In this document: positions 1 through 11,515 of the stretch, piece by piece | Numbering within the stretch: position 1 is the first letter of the stretch | How the letters are laid out: every line of letters starts with the position of its first letter | Origin: Cryptomeria japonica | Lineage: Eukaryota > Streptophyta > Pinopsida > Cupressales > Cupressaceae | Length of the DNA stretch: 64,000 nucleotides | Assembly (NCBI RefSeq): GCF_030272615.1 | Contig: NC_081406.1 | Coordinates: forward strand, 167,775,861-167,839,860 | Direction: 5' to 3' | Notes under the pieces: generated by a model | Database searches by the model: none | Seen by the model: the letters and a program-made list of their open reading frames with translations, nothing else | What the model was told of the DNA's origin: nothing | Translations under genes and position numbers: made by a program

Positions 1-885
1 CTAGCTTCCGATGCTCATTGGCGACTTGTAAAAATCCGCACCTTTCCATCGGATGATCGGGATAACCAAAACACACCTACACCGATACCCAATAACCGGC
101 TCCTCTGTTGGTTCTTTTTCCATCGGCATTCGGGGTAACATCAAATCCTAGTTCCTGATGAAACTCCTTCGGTTGCGCACTTTCTATCGGGTTTCGGTGT
201 AACCTCAACACGGAGCCACCGATGTCCGATGATTATGTCCACCACTTACACTTTTTCTATCGATAATAAATCCCTTCGTCCGATAGATGATGCTTGTCTT
301 TGGTCTCTGGGAATTTCCATCAAGTCATCGGGGACCCACCAAATGGGTTAACCCGATGGCCAATGCTCGACTTTGTGATGTTCCATCAAGCATTGGGATA
401 ACAAGAAATATCTTCGTCCGATGCTCCTCCACTTGTGCTTTGTCATCGGGCCGTCGGCATAAAATGGAGCCATGCCACTTTCATTATCATCAAGAGCCTT
501 AGAAGTGAACTCTTGAACCTTGTACCATTTCAACCGCTTGAACCTTTTGAACCGCTTGAACCTTTTGAACCACTTTGAATATTGGTTCAAAGTTCAAGTA
601 TGGAAAATAACTTAAAATAAAGACATCTGCTCGTTATACAACAACACATTGCCACGGCTTACAAAAGACATTTTGAACATTGAACTAATTTGGTTCATGG
701 GTTTGAAGTTCAAAATGAATGACAATAGAATGCTTTCTTTCCCATCGGGTCATCGGGGTAGCGTAAAACTACTCCGTCTAATACCCGATAACTTCTCTCC
801 AACCACTGGCGACTGCATCGGGACAAGTTCTGCCAATCGGGGTAGGTCTTGTCAATAGGAAAAATTTCAAAAACTGCAAACAAAA
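1..885. repeat. Degenerate CATCGGG-type interspersed/tandem repeat field
   Basis: The motif TTTCCATCGG followed a few bases later by TCGGGGTAAC recurs with variations, for example near 45, 117, 181, 312, 381, 737 and 815, spaced roughly 65-130 bases apart. No frame reads through it convincingly. A short hairpin (GGACTT...AAGTCC) sits at about 889-904, just before coding similarity of the neighbouring element begins. It could be the subterminal repeat region of a DNA transposon or an old satellite-like tract. I cannot tell which, and the left end lies outside the window. Confidence 0.55.
535..570. repeat. Two 18-bp tandem units
   Basis: The unit CGCTTGAACCTTTTGAAC occurs twice in a row without mismatch and is followed by a partial third copy. 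It is a small local tandem repeat inside the CATCGGG field, with no coding value seen. Confidence 0.8.
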
Positions 886-949
886 TGGACTTAGAGCAAG
901 TCCATAGTATGTACATGACAAAATTGGTTAAGGGATATTCAACCCTTAG

Positions 950-1943
950 GTGCTCCTGCACCAATCTACCCTTCCAATCATTATTTTAATCACTCTATTC
1001 TTACTTCAGAAGTTTTCCTTTGCAAGTCCCAAAATTTTAGGTATTTCTTCTCTAAATATTTCTAAACATATCTTTACTAATGTAAATTCTCTCAACCTTT
1101 CATCTTCTATGTTGGTGGTGTGTCGTTGGGCATCTAAAATATCATACAAGCTCTTTGGGATCATAGATGATAACTCTATCAAAACCTTACTAAATTTATC
1201 CATATACACTATGATTGTTTCTTCTACTGTTTGTTGGTCTTTATCCTCAAAATTTTCATAATATACATAAACGTTTTCAAATTACTATCTTGCAAAATTT
1301 CATCAATTAACTACTGCAAGGTCAACGGAGGTACAATTTCATATGGGCTTTCTATCTTACCAGACTTGAGACCTAATCTATTTAAAACTTCTTCTTCTTG
1401 CCTAGTCCAACCTTTCTAGATGACTCTACTTGAGGCTTATCTTTCTTAGCAGGAGGAGCATCACTGGATGTAAGCTTCTAGACTACCATTTCATATGTAG
1501 CATTCTTCTTTACTTTCCTTATCTCTTCATCCAACTATGTCTCTTCTTCTGTTGCAGAATATTATCTTATAGGCTTCTCCGTCTTTCTTTTCTCTGCTCC
1601 ACTGATAAACACTATTGGTTTAGGCTTAGGTGGAGGTACCAGTTTTTGCACACTAGGGGCAAGTGTTGATTTGCTAGACTTGGCCTTGGGCTACTTGGCA
1701 TGAACTAGTTTATGTTGTGGTTTCACCACATCTTCCTCCTTTACAATGTTTTTCTCCCTTTCCTTCTACACTGCTTCCTAGGTAATACACATGTATTCAG
1801 CAAATTCCTCGACCTCCTTTCTCACCTTCCTCTTCCTTTCGGCCTCAATGAATTTCTTATGCAGATTAAGGTCCTTTTCTAGAAAAGTTCCAAATCTTTC
1901 TTCCTTCAGATCTACTGATTGACTTAGTAGATGTTGTGTGTAT
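950..1943 (-). pseudogene. H1 ORF2, C-terminal part (decayed)
   Basis: Minus-strand frames carry a charged, Lys/Glu-rich stretch (including EAERKRKVRKEVEEFAEYM) and then a Pro/Ser/Lys-rich linker (KPKPIVFISGAEKRKTEKPI), with several stops and frameshifts. The beginning aligns by eye with the H2 ORF2 around 45850-46000, where RFG...E...KK...E is shared. Between this piece and the previous ORF2 piece lies solo LTR S1 with a perfect 5-bp duplication, so the two were once continuous. The piece fades out near 950 where the CATCGGG repeats begin. The function is unknown. Confidence 0.55.
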
Positions 1944-3151
1944 GCTTCTATTAGGATAATCGGTGGACAACTGAGAGGGGGGGTGAATCAGTTGTCAACA
2001 GATTATGAAACTTTAAGAAAACAAAACCTTTTACCAGAATTCATAAACCAAATACCAGAATAGAAGATATAACAATTAAGCACAAACATAAATCATAGAA
2101 CAATTACCATCCATCCACAACACATAACACCAAGATTTGTACGTGGAAAACTCGGTAAACGAAAAAACCTCGATGGGAAGCCTACCCATAGTTAGATAAT
2201 ACTTCTGCCACAAGTATGTGATTACAATAAGAGGGGCCTACACATACAAGAAGGCCAACAACCTAGAGCACATTCCTCATCACAAAGGAGCCTCACTGAC
2301 TACAAAATAAATCAAGACAACAATCTAGAAAGATGAGTGAACTACAAGAATAGCATCTCCTATGCCTGAGTATAGTTCTGGTTAAGCTCAATACCGAAGG
2401 TCTTAAAACTCTTTCACAAACCCAATTCAATCACCTATGATCAACCAAAACCTCTACATATGATTACAACCTTATTCTCACACAGATAATCCCATAACCA
2501 TATTCCCTTTATCTACAAAAAGATCTTACATCATATATATATCAACCCGGGACCTAAACAATTAGGTTGGTGACCTAAAAGGTAATACAATAAATATATT
2601 ACATAATCCCACAAACCAATAATAAACCAGGTAGTCCTAAGACCAAAACAACATAAAGTAATCAATAAATCCAATCGATAACGCATCGGGAACATCAACC
2701 AGTACGTTACACAAACCGGTCCATAACCTAGCAGAATAGAACCAAACCTAAAATAGGTCACCATAAGCCAAATGAAACATCACCAATCAAATGGAACACA
2801 AACATGATAACCATCAACATCCAGATAACATTCTAGAAGCCGCACCAACACCACTTATCAGATTTATCAAAAGATCTTCAATAAAGCTCTGTCGGTAAAG
2901 CCCTTATTGATAACCAAAAGGCTTACTAGAACATATGACAACATCTAGATCATCAAATACCAAACCAACTAAATGAGATATGCATCACGAACACATGAAT
3001 AACCAATCCAAACCAATTCCAACAATCAAAACATATCACCAGAATGTTCATCATGATCCAGCCACTCTACCAGAATCTGATAGACAACAAAACAACTAGT
3101 GTTGACATCAATGCAACACATAATCAATTCCACCAAATTTCCAATAGCTTC
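1944..3151 (-). mobile_element. Solo LTR S1 (copia type) with target duplication GCTTC
   Basis: The LTR spans 1949-3146 (1198 bp), with ends TATTAG and CCAATA, which are the expected TGTTRG/CYAACA ends with CA/TG decayed to TA. It is flanked by identical GCTTC at 1944-1948 and 3147-3151. Neither side shows a primer site or polypurine tract belonging to it, and H1 ORF2 coding resumes on both sides. It is therefore a solo LTR left by LTR-LTR recombination. Its minus-strand 3' end has the C-rich-loop hairpin described for related LTRs. Overall layout resembles the LTR of the inverted copia pair at 49275-56028. Confidence 0.85.
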
Positions 3152-3660
3152 AAGTGTGATAACATCAACTTCATACCCCATGGGCATGATCCACACTATC
3201 CTTAGCTAAACAACCTCCATATGGCATTGATCTGTATCAACCATAAAACAAATTATCTTCTCATATTTCTCAACTATCTCCTTATGAAATATTTCTCTGG
3301 CTTTCATAGAGGCTTGAAAATTCTTTAAATAGCCCCATAAGGTAGTTATTCTCATTGTATCATCACCTATACCCATCAATCCTTCCTTGATTTACACAAC
3401 CACCAATTTTTCATAAGCCCACTAGACTTTTCTAATACCAGGGATCTCATTCAAGAAGTATAACGCCAAACAAATAAGAAGGGACCCAAACTTGAAAGTT
3501 TGTTTCTTGTCTTTTTTAATCTTCTTCAAGTTACTTATCAATTCATTCAGGAGAAATGTACACAGATCACACCTTTTATCTTCCTTGAGCATCTGAGATA
3601 CTAAAAATATTGTAGTATCGGAGATCGAGTTTTGCCTGCTCGATTGATAAACTTTGTAAC
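3152..3660 (-). pseudogene. H1 ORF2, central part (decayed)
   Basis: Minus-strand translation gives a run containing FKFGSLLICLALYFLNEIPG preceded by CDLCTFLLNELISNLKKIKK. It aligns closely with the H2 ORF2 near 45410-45570, which reads FDLCGLL...NLHKIKE then YLIICLMIYFMKELIGI. A second part reads GDDTMRITTLWGYLKNFQAS. Stops and at least one frameshift are present. The 5' neighbour in the ORF lies at 15094-15663, on the other side of element L. The conserved central segment is partly hydrophobic, but I do not recognise a named domain. Confidence 0.65.
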
Positions 3661-4650
3661 TGTAGACCCCTAAATTTGGCTAATTAATTTAATCAAATTT
3701 AAATCCTATTCTTCCAATTAATTAATCTCCCAAATCCCTTTGTTCCAATTAATTAATTATCCTATCCTCCTAATTAATTAATCAAATTAATTGATTATCC
3801 CATCCTCTTAATTAATTAATCTAATTAATTTATTATCACATCCTCCTAATTAATTAATCATCCTTGTTCTTCCATCCCATTTTATTAATTACCTTTAATT
3901 AATTAAATATCCCCTTTCCCAAAACCCCCATAGATTAATTAATTCAATTAATTAATTAGACTCAAATCCTATTGAGCACATGGCTCCTAACCGTAACCCC
4001 TCATCTAACCTAACCCTTGTCTGAACCCTAGGATTCCAACCAACCCTATCTATCCTAATCTCCCCCAACCTAGTCATCCTCCAAACCTCCCCCTATCCTA
4101 TCCCTCCTAACCTCCATATGTGCAGATCCTAACCTCTTTTCCCCTTTTTTGGGGAAAATATCCTATTTTTGGTTGGCTTTGCCCAAAATAGACATGTGTC
4201 CTCATGGACACATGTCATTCCTCTTCCCTCTTGTTGAGCCACTTGTCCTTTTTTGGAGGAAAAGTGTCTCCTCTTCACACCCCCTCTCCTTCCTCTCATC
4301 TTCTATTCAATCCCTCCATTTTTAGACCAAATCTTCTCAAATCAACTATTCATTCAATGCATTGTTACTCAACTGAAATCACTACTCACACTCACACATC
4401 CATTATCATTTGCATTATCACCTTCATCAAATCATGGAGCACAATCGAGCATCTAAATCGACGTCATGAGCACACATCCAATTGCGGAATAATCAAATTG
4501 ATGCAAGGAATTGGCATTTGCAAAGCTTTTTTTTGTGTTTTTCTTTGATTTTACCATTTTCGATCTTGAAGTGTTGAGTTTAATGGCTTGTTTTGGTTAA
4601 TTAGTTTATCTTTTATCCTTTGTATTCACACGCACATTTTCCCTCACACA
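3661..4650 (+). repeat. 5' LTR of element L
   Basis: This LTR starts TGTAGACCCCTAAA and ends CCTCACACA. It contains an AT-rich array of TTAATTAA-bearing units (about 3710-3960), then a C/T-rich stretch. It matches 14018-15093 along its length. The second LTR is 86 bp longer, largely because of differences in the AT-rich array. No standard primer site (TGGTATCAGAGC or TGGCGCC) follows directly. Confidence 0.85.
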
Positions 4651-4799
4651 TTTCTCACACATCCGATGAGACCCACTTCATGGGTCATTTAACGTTTTTT
4701 GTTGTGTGAGTGCGTTTATTGCAGATTTTGAGCACTTGTAGGAAAAAAAGAAGATCTACAAGCTGATTTTTGCCTAGGCAGAAGTCTATTTTCTCAATC

Positions 4800-5500
4800 C
4801 TATGATTTCATGAAACAACGGATTCATGCCCTGAAAGAGTGGGTTCATGCCCTAAAACTGTGGGTTTGCATCCTAAAACTGCAGGTTCGCTAATATCATT
4901 TCCATATGACCGCGGGATCACCATCATCACTTTTTTACGGAAGGTTAAAATTTTCTTTAGGTTTTGGGTTTTTATAAATGATTATTGGCTTCTTTCTAAA
5001 TGAAAAAGCAAGTTTGCTATCTTGCACTAGCCGGTTCGTACCCTAAACCAGCGGGTTTGCTATCCTGCACCAGTGGGCTCCCTATCCTGCACCAGTGGGC
5101 TCCCTATCTTGCACCAGTAGGTTCACTATCTTGTACCAATGGGTTTTCTACCTTACACCAATGGGTTTTCTATCTTGCACTAGTAGGTTCACTATCTTGC
5201 ACCAACGGGTTTGCTATCTTATGCTAGTGGGTTCACTTAAAAACAACGAATTTTCCCCACACAATAGTGGGATATCTAATTATCATTTACATGATTTTCC
5301 CAAATTTTATTTTTGGCACTAATCAGCTAACTTGTGTTTTAACATTTTAGACAAATAGCGGGAACACATTTTAGACAACCAGTGGGTTCGCTTAAACCAG
5401 AAGGTTTGCACCCTGAAATAGTGGGTTTGCACCCTAAAACAGTGGTTTGCTTAAAACAACAGGTTAAAGGTTTGCACCACATAGTAGCGGGATCACTAAT
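4800..5500 (+). repeat. GTGGGTTYGC-type tandem repeats in the L leader
   Basis: A degenerate unit of roughly 22-30 bases, core AGTGGGTTTGCTATCTTGCAC, is repeated many times. It is most regular at 5030-5230, where copies follow nearly head to tail. The frame is open at 5000-5227 only because the repeat lacks stops. The same core reappears at 6630-7110. No protein function is suggested. Confidence 0.75.
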
Positions 5501-6629
5501 TATGATTTATATGATTTTCCAGCATGCTATTTTAGTACTAATCAGCTAATTTGTGTGTTGTTGGATGGTTTTACTAATGTTTTTGCAACATTTCGAGCTA
5601 TAAGAAGACCCCTAAGTGCTTAAACACTAACATTTGGCATGTAGGACCGCTAAAGAAAGTGGGGTTTTGTTAGAACAAATTTTCTCATTTCATTTGTTTC
5701 ATTTCCTTCTTTATTTTGTGTCTTATTGCATAATTAGGCACACTTTAATTCAATTAAGGGAATGGACATGTTGTGTCTTTTGAGTAATTAGGCACACTTC
5801 AATTCAAGTAAAGGAATGAACCCCATGTCTTTTGTGTCTTGCACGCTTGTGCATCTGTAGAGTGGTCCTATTGCTAACACACATTATCCTCTCCCTCTGG
5901 CTCTTGTGGTCGTAGGTGCAAGAGAAAAGTGTTAGAGATGCTCAATTTTACTTTCTAAGTAGGAGGGTCTATCCCCTCGAGTAGCCTATAAGGTCGAGTG
6001 AGGGGAGAATGACCCAAGTGGTACTTTCTTTAGGTTATCTATAGAAATATTTGTGATTTTAGTGAAAGCTATAAATCAACTGGTAACACTATGTTATATC
6101 GATAGTTTCCCTCAGTATCATTATGCAAATACTTTTGTGGTCTTGATGCAAGTCAAAATCCCCTGGTGCTTGTGTGGTGGATGCATAAAATCCGTGTTCT
6201 ATGGGTTGGGATATCTCTTAAATGAGCTATCCACCATATGTGTGACTGCCTAATTCACCCCAAAATTTCCCCCACTACAATCTAATTGTTCTTTAGTATC
6301 CAAAAATCCTTCTATTTGTTAACTCAAGTGTTGTGATACGTACATACCAAAGAAACTCCTCATGTACCCCTAATTCGAGATAGAAAATTCACTGGGAAGT
6401 GATTACCCAAGAATTCAAAGCTTGGCATGCTCGAGAAGTGTGTGTTGAGGGTTGAGCCAGTGCTATCAGGCTTCTATCTATCCCATTGGATGTGGTATTT
6501 TGGGCAAGAAGATTTAACACATACTGTCATTTGACTATCCATAGGGATTTACTTAATTGATTCTATTTATTTTATGGTTAGATCTTCATGCTTGTTGTGT
6601 TTTGTGTCAATTCTTTTGTCAAATATCAT

Positions 6630-7110
6630 TCTAGCGGGTTTGAAGTTAGTTCTAGCAAGTTTGTGGTCTATTATAGAGGGTTTGCAGTCTTGTATTAGCG
6701 TGAATGTTGTCAACTTTGAGCCAAAATTGACATACTTAGCGCAGTCACTATCATTTTCTCAACCAACAGGTTTGCATCTCAAATCAGTGGCTTTGCATAT
6801 CAAACTAGTGGCTTTTCTTTTTGTTTTAGAGGGTTTGCATCTTTTTCTAGTGGGTTCACATATTATTGTTTTTAAGTCCTATTCTAGTGGGTTCACTTTT
6901 TATACTATCTATTGTGTTGTTCCAATGGGTTCACACCTTGTTCCAGTGGGTTTGCACCTTGAAACAATGTGTTTGTGCCCTGAAATAGTGGGCTTACATT
7001 TTTGGTGTTGTTATGCTATCCAAGCTTTTTTCAGTCTTGCCTATCTTGTTCTAGCGAGTTTTCACCCTTAACCTAGCGAGATCACATCTTGTTTTGGTGG
7101 GTTTGTGGTT
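6630..7110 (+). repeat. Second GTGGGTT repeat tract in L
   Basis: The core AGTGGGTTTGCA / AGTGGGTTCACA recurs about every 25-45 bases and matches the unit at 4800-5500. It lies inside the open frame 6574-7071, which I regard as a by-product of the repeat, not a gene. Confidence 0.65.
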
Positions 7111-7189
7111 TGTTATAGCGAGTTGGCTTTTATCTTATCACAATTTATTAGTAGTCTTGTTATGCTGTCAGATTTTTGTTTCATTGATT

Positions 7190-7930
7190 TACAATGTTAC
7201 GTTTCCCTAGTGGTTAGGGTCTATCTTTGGTGATCCCAATCTTAGACATCATTGTACTACCATAATGTTGTCTGCATTTCTTTATACATTTCTTGATCTA
7301 TTGGCAGTGTATGCCCATCTTTTATTATCTCAGTTTTAGATGTCATTGCGTTGTTGTTATGTTGTTCATGTTGCCTTAGAAACTACTTAACTCTTCAGCT
7401 ATCAGTTATCTCTTTGATCTTGGTCTTAAATATGGTTGCACTGCCTAAATTCTATCCATTTAGCATTAGATTTTCCTTAACTCTTCAGCTATTGATTACC
7501 TTTGGTGATCCCAGTCTTAAACGTCACTGTGTTGCCATTATGTTGTTTGCATTGCTTTATACACTTCTTTATATCTTGGCAGTTTGGATCTATCTTTTAT
7601 AGTCTTGGTCTTAGATGTTGTTATGTTGTCATTATGTTGTCTGCATTACATTAGAAATTCCTTTATCTTTCAGCAGTTATGAATTATCTTACATGGTCTT
7701 GTGCTTAGAGGTCACAACATTGTTGTTATGCTATCCACATTGTCTTAAAAACTGCTTGATCTACCAGCTTTCAGGATCTATATTTTATGATCTTGGTCTT
7801 TTGATGTTGTTATGTAGTCATTATGTTGTTCACATTGTGGTAGAAATCTTTGGATTATCAGTAGTTGATATCTTTATCCATGTGCATCTTTGGTCCTAGA
7901 TGCCCTTGGCTTCGGCATTATGTTGTCTGT
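7190..7930 (+). repeat. About 100-bp degenerate tandem repeats in L
   Basis: The phrase CATTATGTTGTCTGCATTG, with variants, recurs near 7262, 7346, 7532, 7629, 7730, 7820 and 7916. It is accompanied by TCTTGGTCTTAGATG-type sequence. Spacing is mostly about 85-110 bases, with one larger gap. This is a third repeat family within the same leader region. Confidence 0.65.
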
Positions 7931-8274
7931 GAGCCTCTAGATTCTTGTTCGATTAGTATACTTTGGTTCTTGGCTTCGCGTGGAATTTAGTCTTTGTGTC
8001 CCATTTGTGTCTAGATGCTACTAATTTTTGGTTAGATCACTTTATGTATCATATCTCCCAGCATCAAGATTATCGTCCATCATCATATCTTGTCTCTCAA
8101 TTCACATCATCATTTCCTTCTTCCTAAGTTAGAGGTTGAATATCAAATATCTAAAATTGAACGTCAAATTTCATCCTCTTTCCACCTTCTTCATAGTCAG
8201 TCCCCATCTCATCTTGGTCTTTGACCTATCACCCTTTTTCATCCTTCATCTCTCCAACTCACCAACTAATTATC

Positions 8275-9021
8275 ATGTCACAATTCTATTATGATGAGTT
8301 TGGTCGCCCTTCATTTTCTTCCACTTCACCCTATGTCGATGACATTGATGGTATGGTTGATCAACCTAATGACACATATATCCAAGTCATCCCTCAATCC
8401 TACTATGATGAGTATCATCATTCCTCATTTTCTTCCACTTCACCCTATGTCGATGATGATGAGGGTGTGGTTGATCAACCCAATGAGATAGATTTCCAAG
8501 TTAGATCACCATCTTATCTCAATTCTCCATCTAGTTCTAATCTCCCATTTTATCTAAATTCTCCATTTAGTTCTAGTCCTCCATCTTATCTCACTTCTCC
8601 ATCCAGTTCTAGTCCTCCATCTTATCTCACTTCTCCATCCAATTCTAATCTCCCATCTTGTCTCAATTCTCCATCCACTTCTAATCTTCCATCTTATCTA
8701 AACTCTCCATCCAGTTCTAATCTCCCATCTTGTCTAAATTCTCCATCCAATTCTAATCTCCCATCTTATCTCCCGTCTCCATCCAGTTCTAATTCTTCAT
8801 CTTATCTAAGTATTTCATCCAATGTCGATCATCCATCCTATCTCAATCCTTCATCTAATCCTAATCCACCATCATTTGTCATGCAAACTATGACTGGGGG
8901 CATGAATTTCACAATTCCATTATCATCTGTGCCCCCACCCATCCGATTAGTGCCACAAGTGGTCAGTGCTCCACAACATCAACCTCAAGTAGCATCACAA
9001 CCTACTATTTCACAACCATGA
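8275..9021 (+). CDS. Ser/Pro/Asn-rich repeat protein of element L (unknown function)
   Basis: I chose the ATG at 8275 (protein begins MSQFYYDEFGRPSF) because it opens the organised part; an upstream in-frame ATG exists at 8221. The protein is about 248 residues. It begins with two copies of a roughly 40-residue block (SFSSTSPYVDD...VDQPN), followed by about nine 12-residue repeats of the type SYLNSPSSSNLP (36-nt units, about 8507-8820), then a Pro/Gln-rich tail. No zinc knuckle, DxG protease motif or RT motif is visible. No signal peptide or membrane segment is evident. It is the longest undamaged frame in the window, but it lies in a repetitive, non-autonomous element. Whether it is expressed is unknown. 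Confidence 0.5.
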   Translation: MSQFYYDEFGRPSFSSTSPYVDDIDGMVDQPNDTYIQVIPQSYYDEYHHSSFSSTSPYVDDDEGVVDQPNEIDFQVRSPSYLNSPSSSNLPFYLNSPFSSSPPSYLTSPSSSSPPSYLTSPSNSNLPSCLNSPSTSNLPSYLNSPSSSNLPSCLNSPSNSNLPSYLPSPSSSNSSSYLSISSNVDHPSYLNPSSNPNPPSFVMQTMTGGMNFTIPLSSVPPPIRLVPQVVSAPQHQPQVASQPTISQP

Positions 9022-9057
9022 TTTAGTTATCTACAAGCACCACCTTCATCCACTGTT

Positions 9058-9335
9058 GTGATGAACATTCATGAACAAGCTTGTGGCACTAGTTGCAATC
9101 CTTCATCTCACCTCAATCCTCCACCATCCACTTCTTCCTATCTTAGCCCACCATCTTCCACTCTATCATATCTCAATTCAACACCATCCATTCCCTCCTC
9201 CATTTTAGAGAATTCACTTCCAACTCCCACATCCATCATTCCTCTCCCACCTCCTAACACCATAAAAAACCTTTCATCCATTAAGATCATCCACCCATTA
9301 TCTCATCACCTACTTCTAAAGTTAGTCAAACTCAA
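9058..9335 (+). pseudogene. Ser/Pro-rich continuation of the L reading frame
   Basis: After a stop at 9021 a new frame starts at ATG 9058 and continues in the same compositional style (for example PPPSTSSYLSPPSSTLSYLN). It then shifts frame just before the 42-bp array that begins near 9336. The similarity in style to 8275-9021 suggests one long Ser/Pro-rich ORF that has been broken. Confidence 0.4.
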
Positions 9336-9880
9336 TCCAAGGAACCTCCTATTATTCTATCCACTCCATCTCTCCTAGTTGATGATTCTCCCATCCTTCT
9401 ATCTACTCCATCTCTCCCAATTGAGGAACCTCTCATCCTTCCATCAACTCCATCTCTCCCAATTGATGAATCTCCCATACTTCCATCAAATCCATCTCTC
9501 CTAGTTGAGGAACCTCTCATCCTTCCATCCATTCCATCTCCCCCAATTGATGAATCTCCCATACTTCTATCCACTCCATCTCTCCCAGTTTATGAATCTC
9601 CCATCCTTCCATTCACTCCATCTATCCTAGTTGAAGAACCTCCCATCCTTCCATCCACTCCATCTATCCTAGCCAAAGAACCTCTTGTCCTTCCATCCAC
9701 TCCATCTATGCCATTTGTAGAACCTCTCATCCTCCCATCTACCCTATTTGAGGAACTCCCCATCCTTTCATCTACTTCATCTATCCCAGTTGAATAATCT
9801 TTCATCCTTCCATCCACTCCATCTACCCAATTCATTGAATCTTCTATCATTCCATCCATTCCACTTGAAGAGTCTACCCA
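9336..9880 (+). repeat. 42-bp coding tandem array (14-residue units)
   Basis: In one frame the plus strand reads about twelve 14-residue units of the form [VI]-[DE]-[DE]-[SP]-P-I-L-P-S-T-P-S-L-P. Units carrying DES tend to alternate with units carrying EEP over the first half, hinting at an 84-bp higher-order unit. Only about one stop interrupts the array (near 9796), so the frame was probably maintained while it expanded. The minus-strand frames through it (DGVDGRMGSSS type) are antisense shadows. Confidence 0.75.
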
Positions 9881-10216
9881 CTTACCTCTCATCACACCAA
9901 TATTCAAAGCATTATTCATCCAAATCAAGATCCTACCATCCCATCTCCTCCATCTTAAGATCCTTTATCATCCCCTCTTCCAAGTCAAGATCCTCTTGTC
10001 ATATATACTCCACCTCTTGATCCTCCATCTCCTCCTATCTAAACCATCCCACCACCATCACTCTATCCACTTGGTTTAATTACATTCATCCATGGTAATT
10101 AATTCACAATAGAAGAACATCTCATATGCACCACCCATTCTCCTCCATCTAATAAAGGACTCGCATCTTGTTGCCCAAAGAACAAGTATCCTACTTTAGA
10201 TAAAATACTCAAAAAA

Positions 10217-11515
10217 ATGAATCATCAAGGAAAAGTCTTGGTCCTACATGAGCAAGGTACTTTGGAGCCCATCCATGTCAAAGCACAGCTAGGATCTCAT
10301 GGTCATGGTTACATATCCCAAGGCACTTCAAATAAAAATATTGGTACAACTAATGCAACATCCAAGTATACTTCCAAACACACCATCACATCTCCCCATT
10401 GTTCCTCCAAATCATTTATCGTCATCCCCCCTCCTCCATCATATAAAGATAAAATAGTTGTCCATCTTCCTCCATGCTCAAAATCCATTTTGGGTCCCTA
10501 TATCCCAAAATATACCTGCATACATCCCCCACATGCTAAATCCATTTTCAGCCCTTATATCCCAAAGTCCCATCCTCCATCTTTTCCTACTCATCCCTCC
10601 TTACACAAATCAGCTATCTCCATCACTCATCATGAACATCCTATTCCTTTCATTCCTAATCAAGATCAACAAAGGCACATGTCCTTGCATTTCATCGAAC
10701 ATCCTACATCCTTCAATTCATCACAATTCCTCCATCTACTACACATCTGCACACTCCTTCCAAGGCTACTAGTAGAAATTTGGATGCCAAATAAAAAATG
10801 CATAAAGTACCACATCCACAACAATATAAATATGACCATGTCTACCAAAAATGACATGATCCAACAATGCAAAAGTTGATGCAAAAATGCAATGAATCCC
10901 ACAAGCCACAAAGGACCACCAAAGAAAAAGCAAAACCAATGTGGATTCCAAAGTAAAAAGAGGCAAAGCAACAAGAAGCAGTGCATCCAAAAGAAGAACC
11001 TGCAATGGCATTCAAAATTTCTATTCCACCTGCTAAAAATGCTTCCCCTCCACCTCCTAAATCTATTTTGGGTCCCTATGTCCCAAAGATACCTATCATA
11101 ATGCCTCCATCCTATCCACATGCTACATCCAACTCCCCTCCGCTCATCCCACATCCTTTGCAACATGATCCAATATTAGTCCTGACAACATCCCCCCATC
11201 ACACTCACTTTCCCTCCTTCCATCCAAACACTTACCGCTACCATATCCCTTACATTCCCCATCAAAACCATCTAATCCAATCCTTTGCATAATCTACTCT
11301 TTCCTAATAAAGTTGTACCAACATCCAGTGATCACTCCAAATGGGCTCCTATTACCTTGATACGAAACTTTATGCTCGATTCCTCCATCCATATCCCTCA
11401 ACACCTATCCTCCAAATCTATTTATCCTCCTCCCTCTCCATCCATGAATTTCCTCTCAAAAAATCAGAAAATTCCAAAAAAAAATTCCCCCCAAAAAAAC
11501 AAATTCATCCAATGA
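10217..11515 (+). pseudogene. Pro/His-rich frames with repeated KSILGPYIPK motif, element L
   Basis: Plus-strand frames after the array stay rich in Pro, His and Ser. They contain a recurring motif, KSILGPYIPK (near 10485), KSIFSPYIPK (near 10540) and KSILGPYVPK (near 11063). The frame is 220 residues long at 10217-10879 and resumes, shifted, at 10981-11292 and 11285-11515. I do not recognise a domain. It looks like the decayed C-terminal half of the L-encoded Ser/Pro-rich protein. Confidence 0.4.

Noticed and set aside
1-885. CRISPR-like regular repeats
   Set aside because: Spacing and sequence are irregular and the context is plant nuclear DNA, so a CRISPR array is excluded.
6574-7071. 165-codon hydrophobic open frame
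   Set aside because: It runs through the GTGGGTT repeats, which lack stops in this frame; the start and end do not match any coding boundary.
9332-9928. Minus-strand frames with repeated DGVDGRM motifs
   Set aside because: They are the antisense of the 42-bp coding array; the plus strand has the coherent Ser/Pro context on both sides.
10666-11166. 166-codon minus-strand frame rich in Trp, Phe and Cys
   Set aside because: It is antisense to the Pro/His-rich plus-strand frames of element L, which explain the lack of stops.
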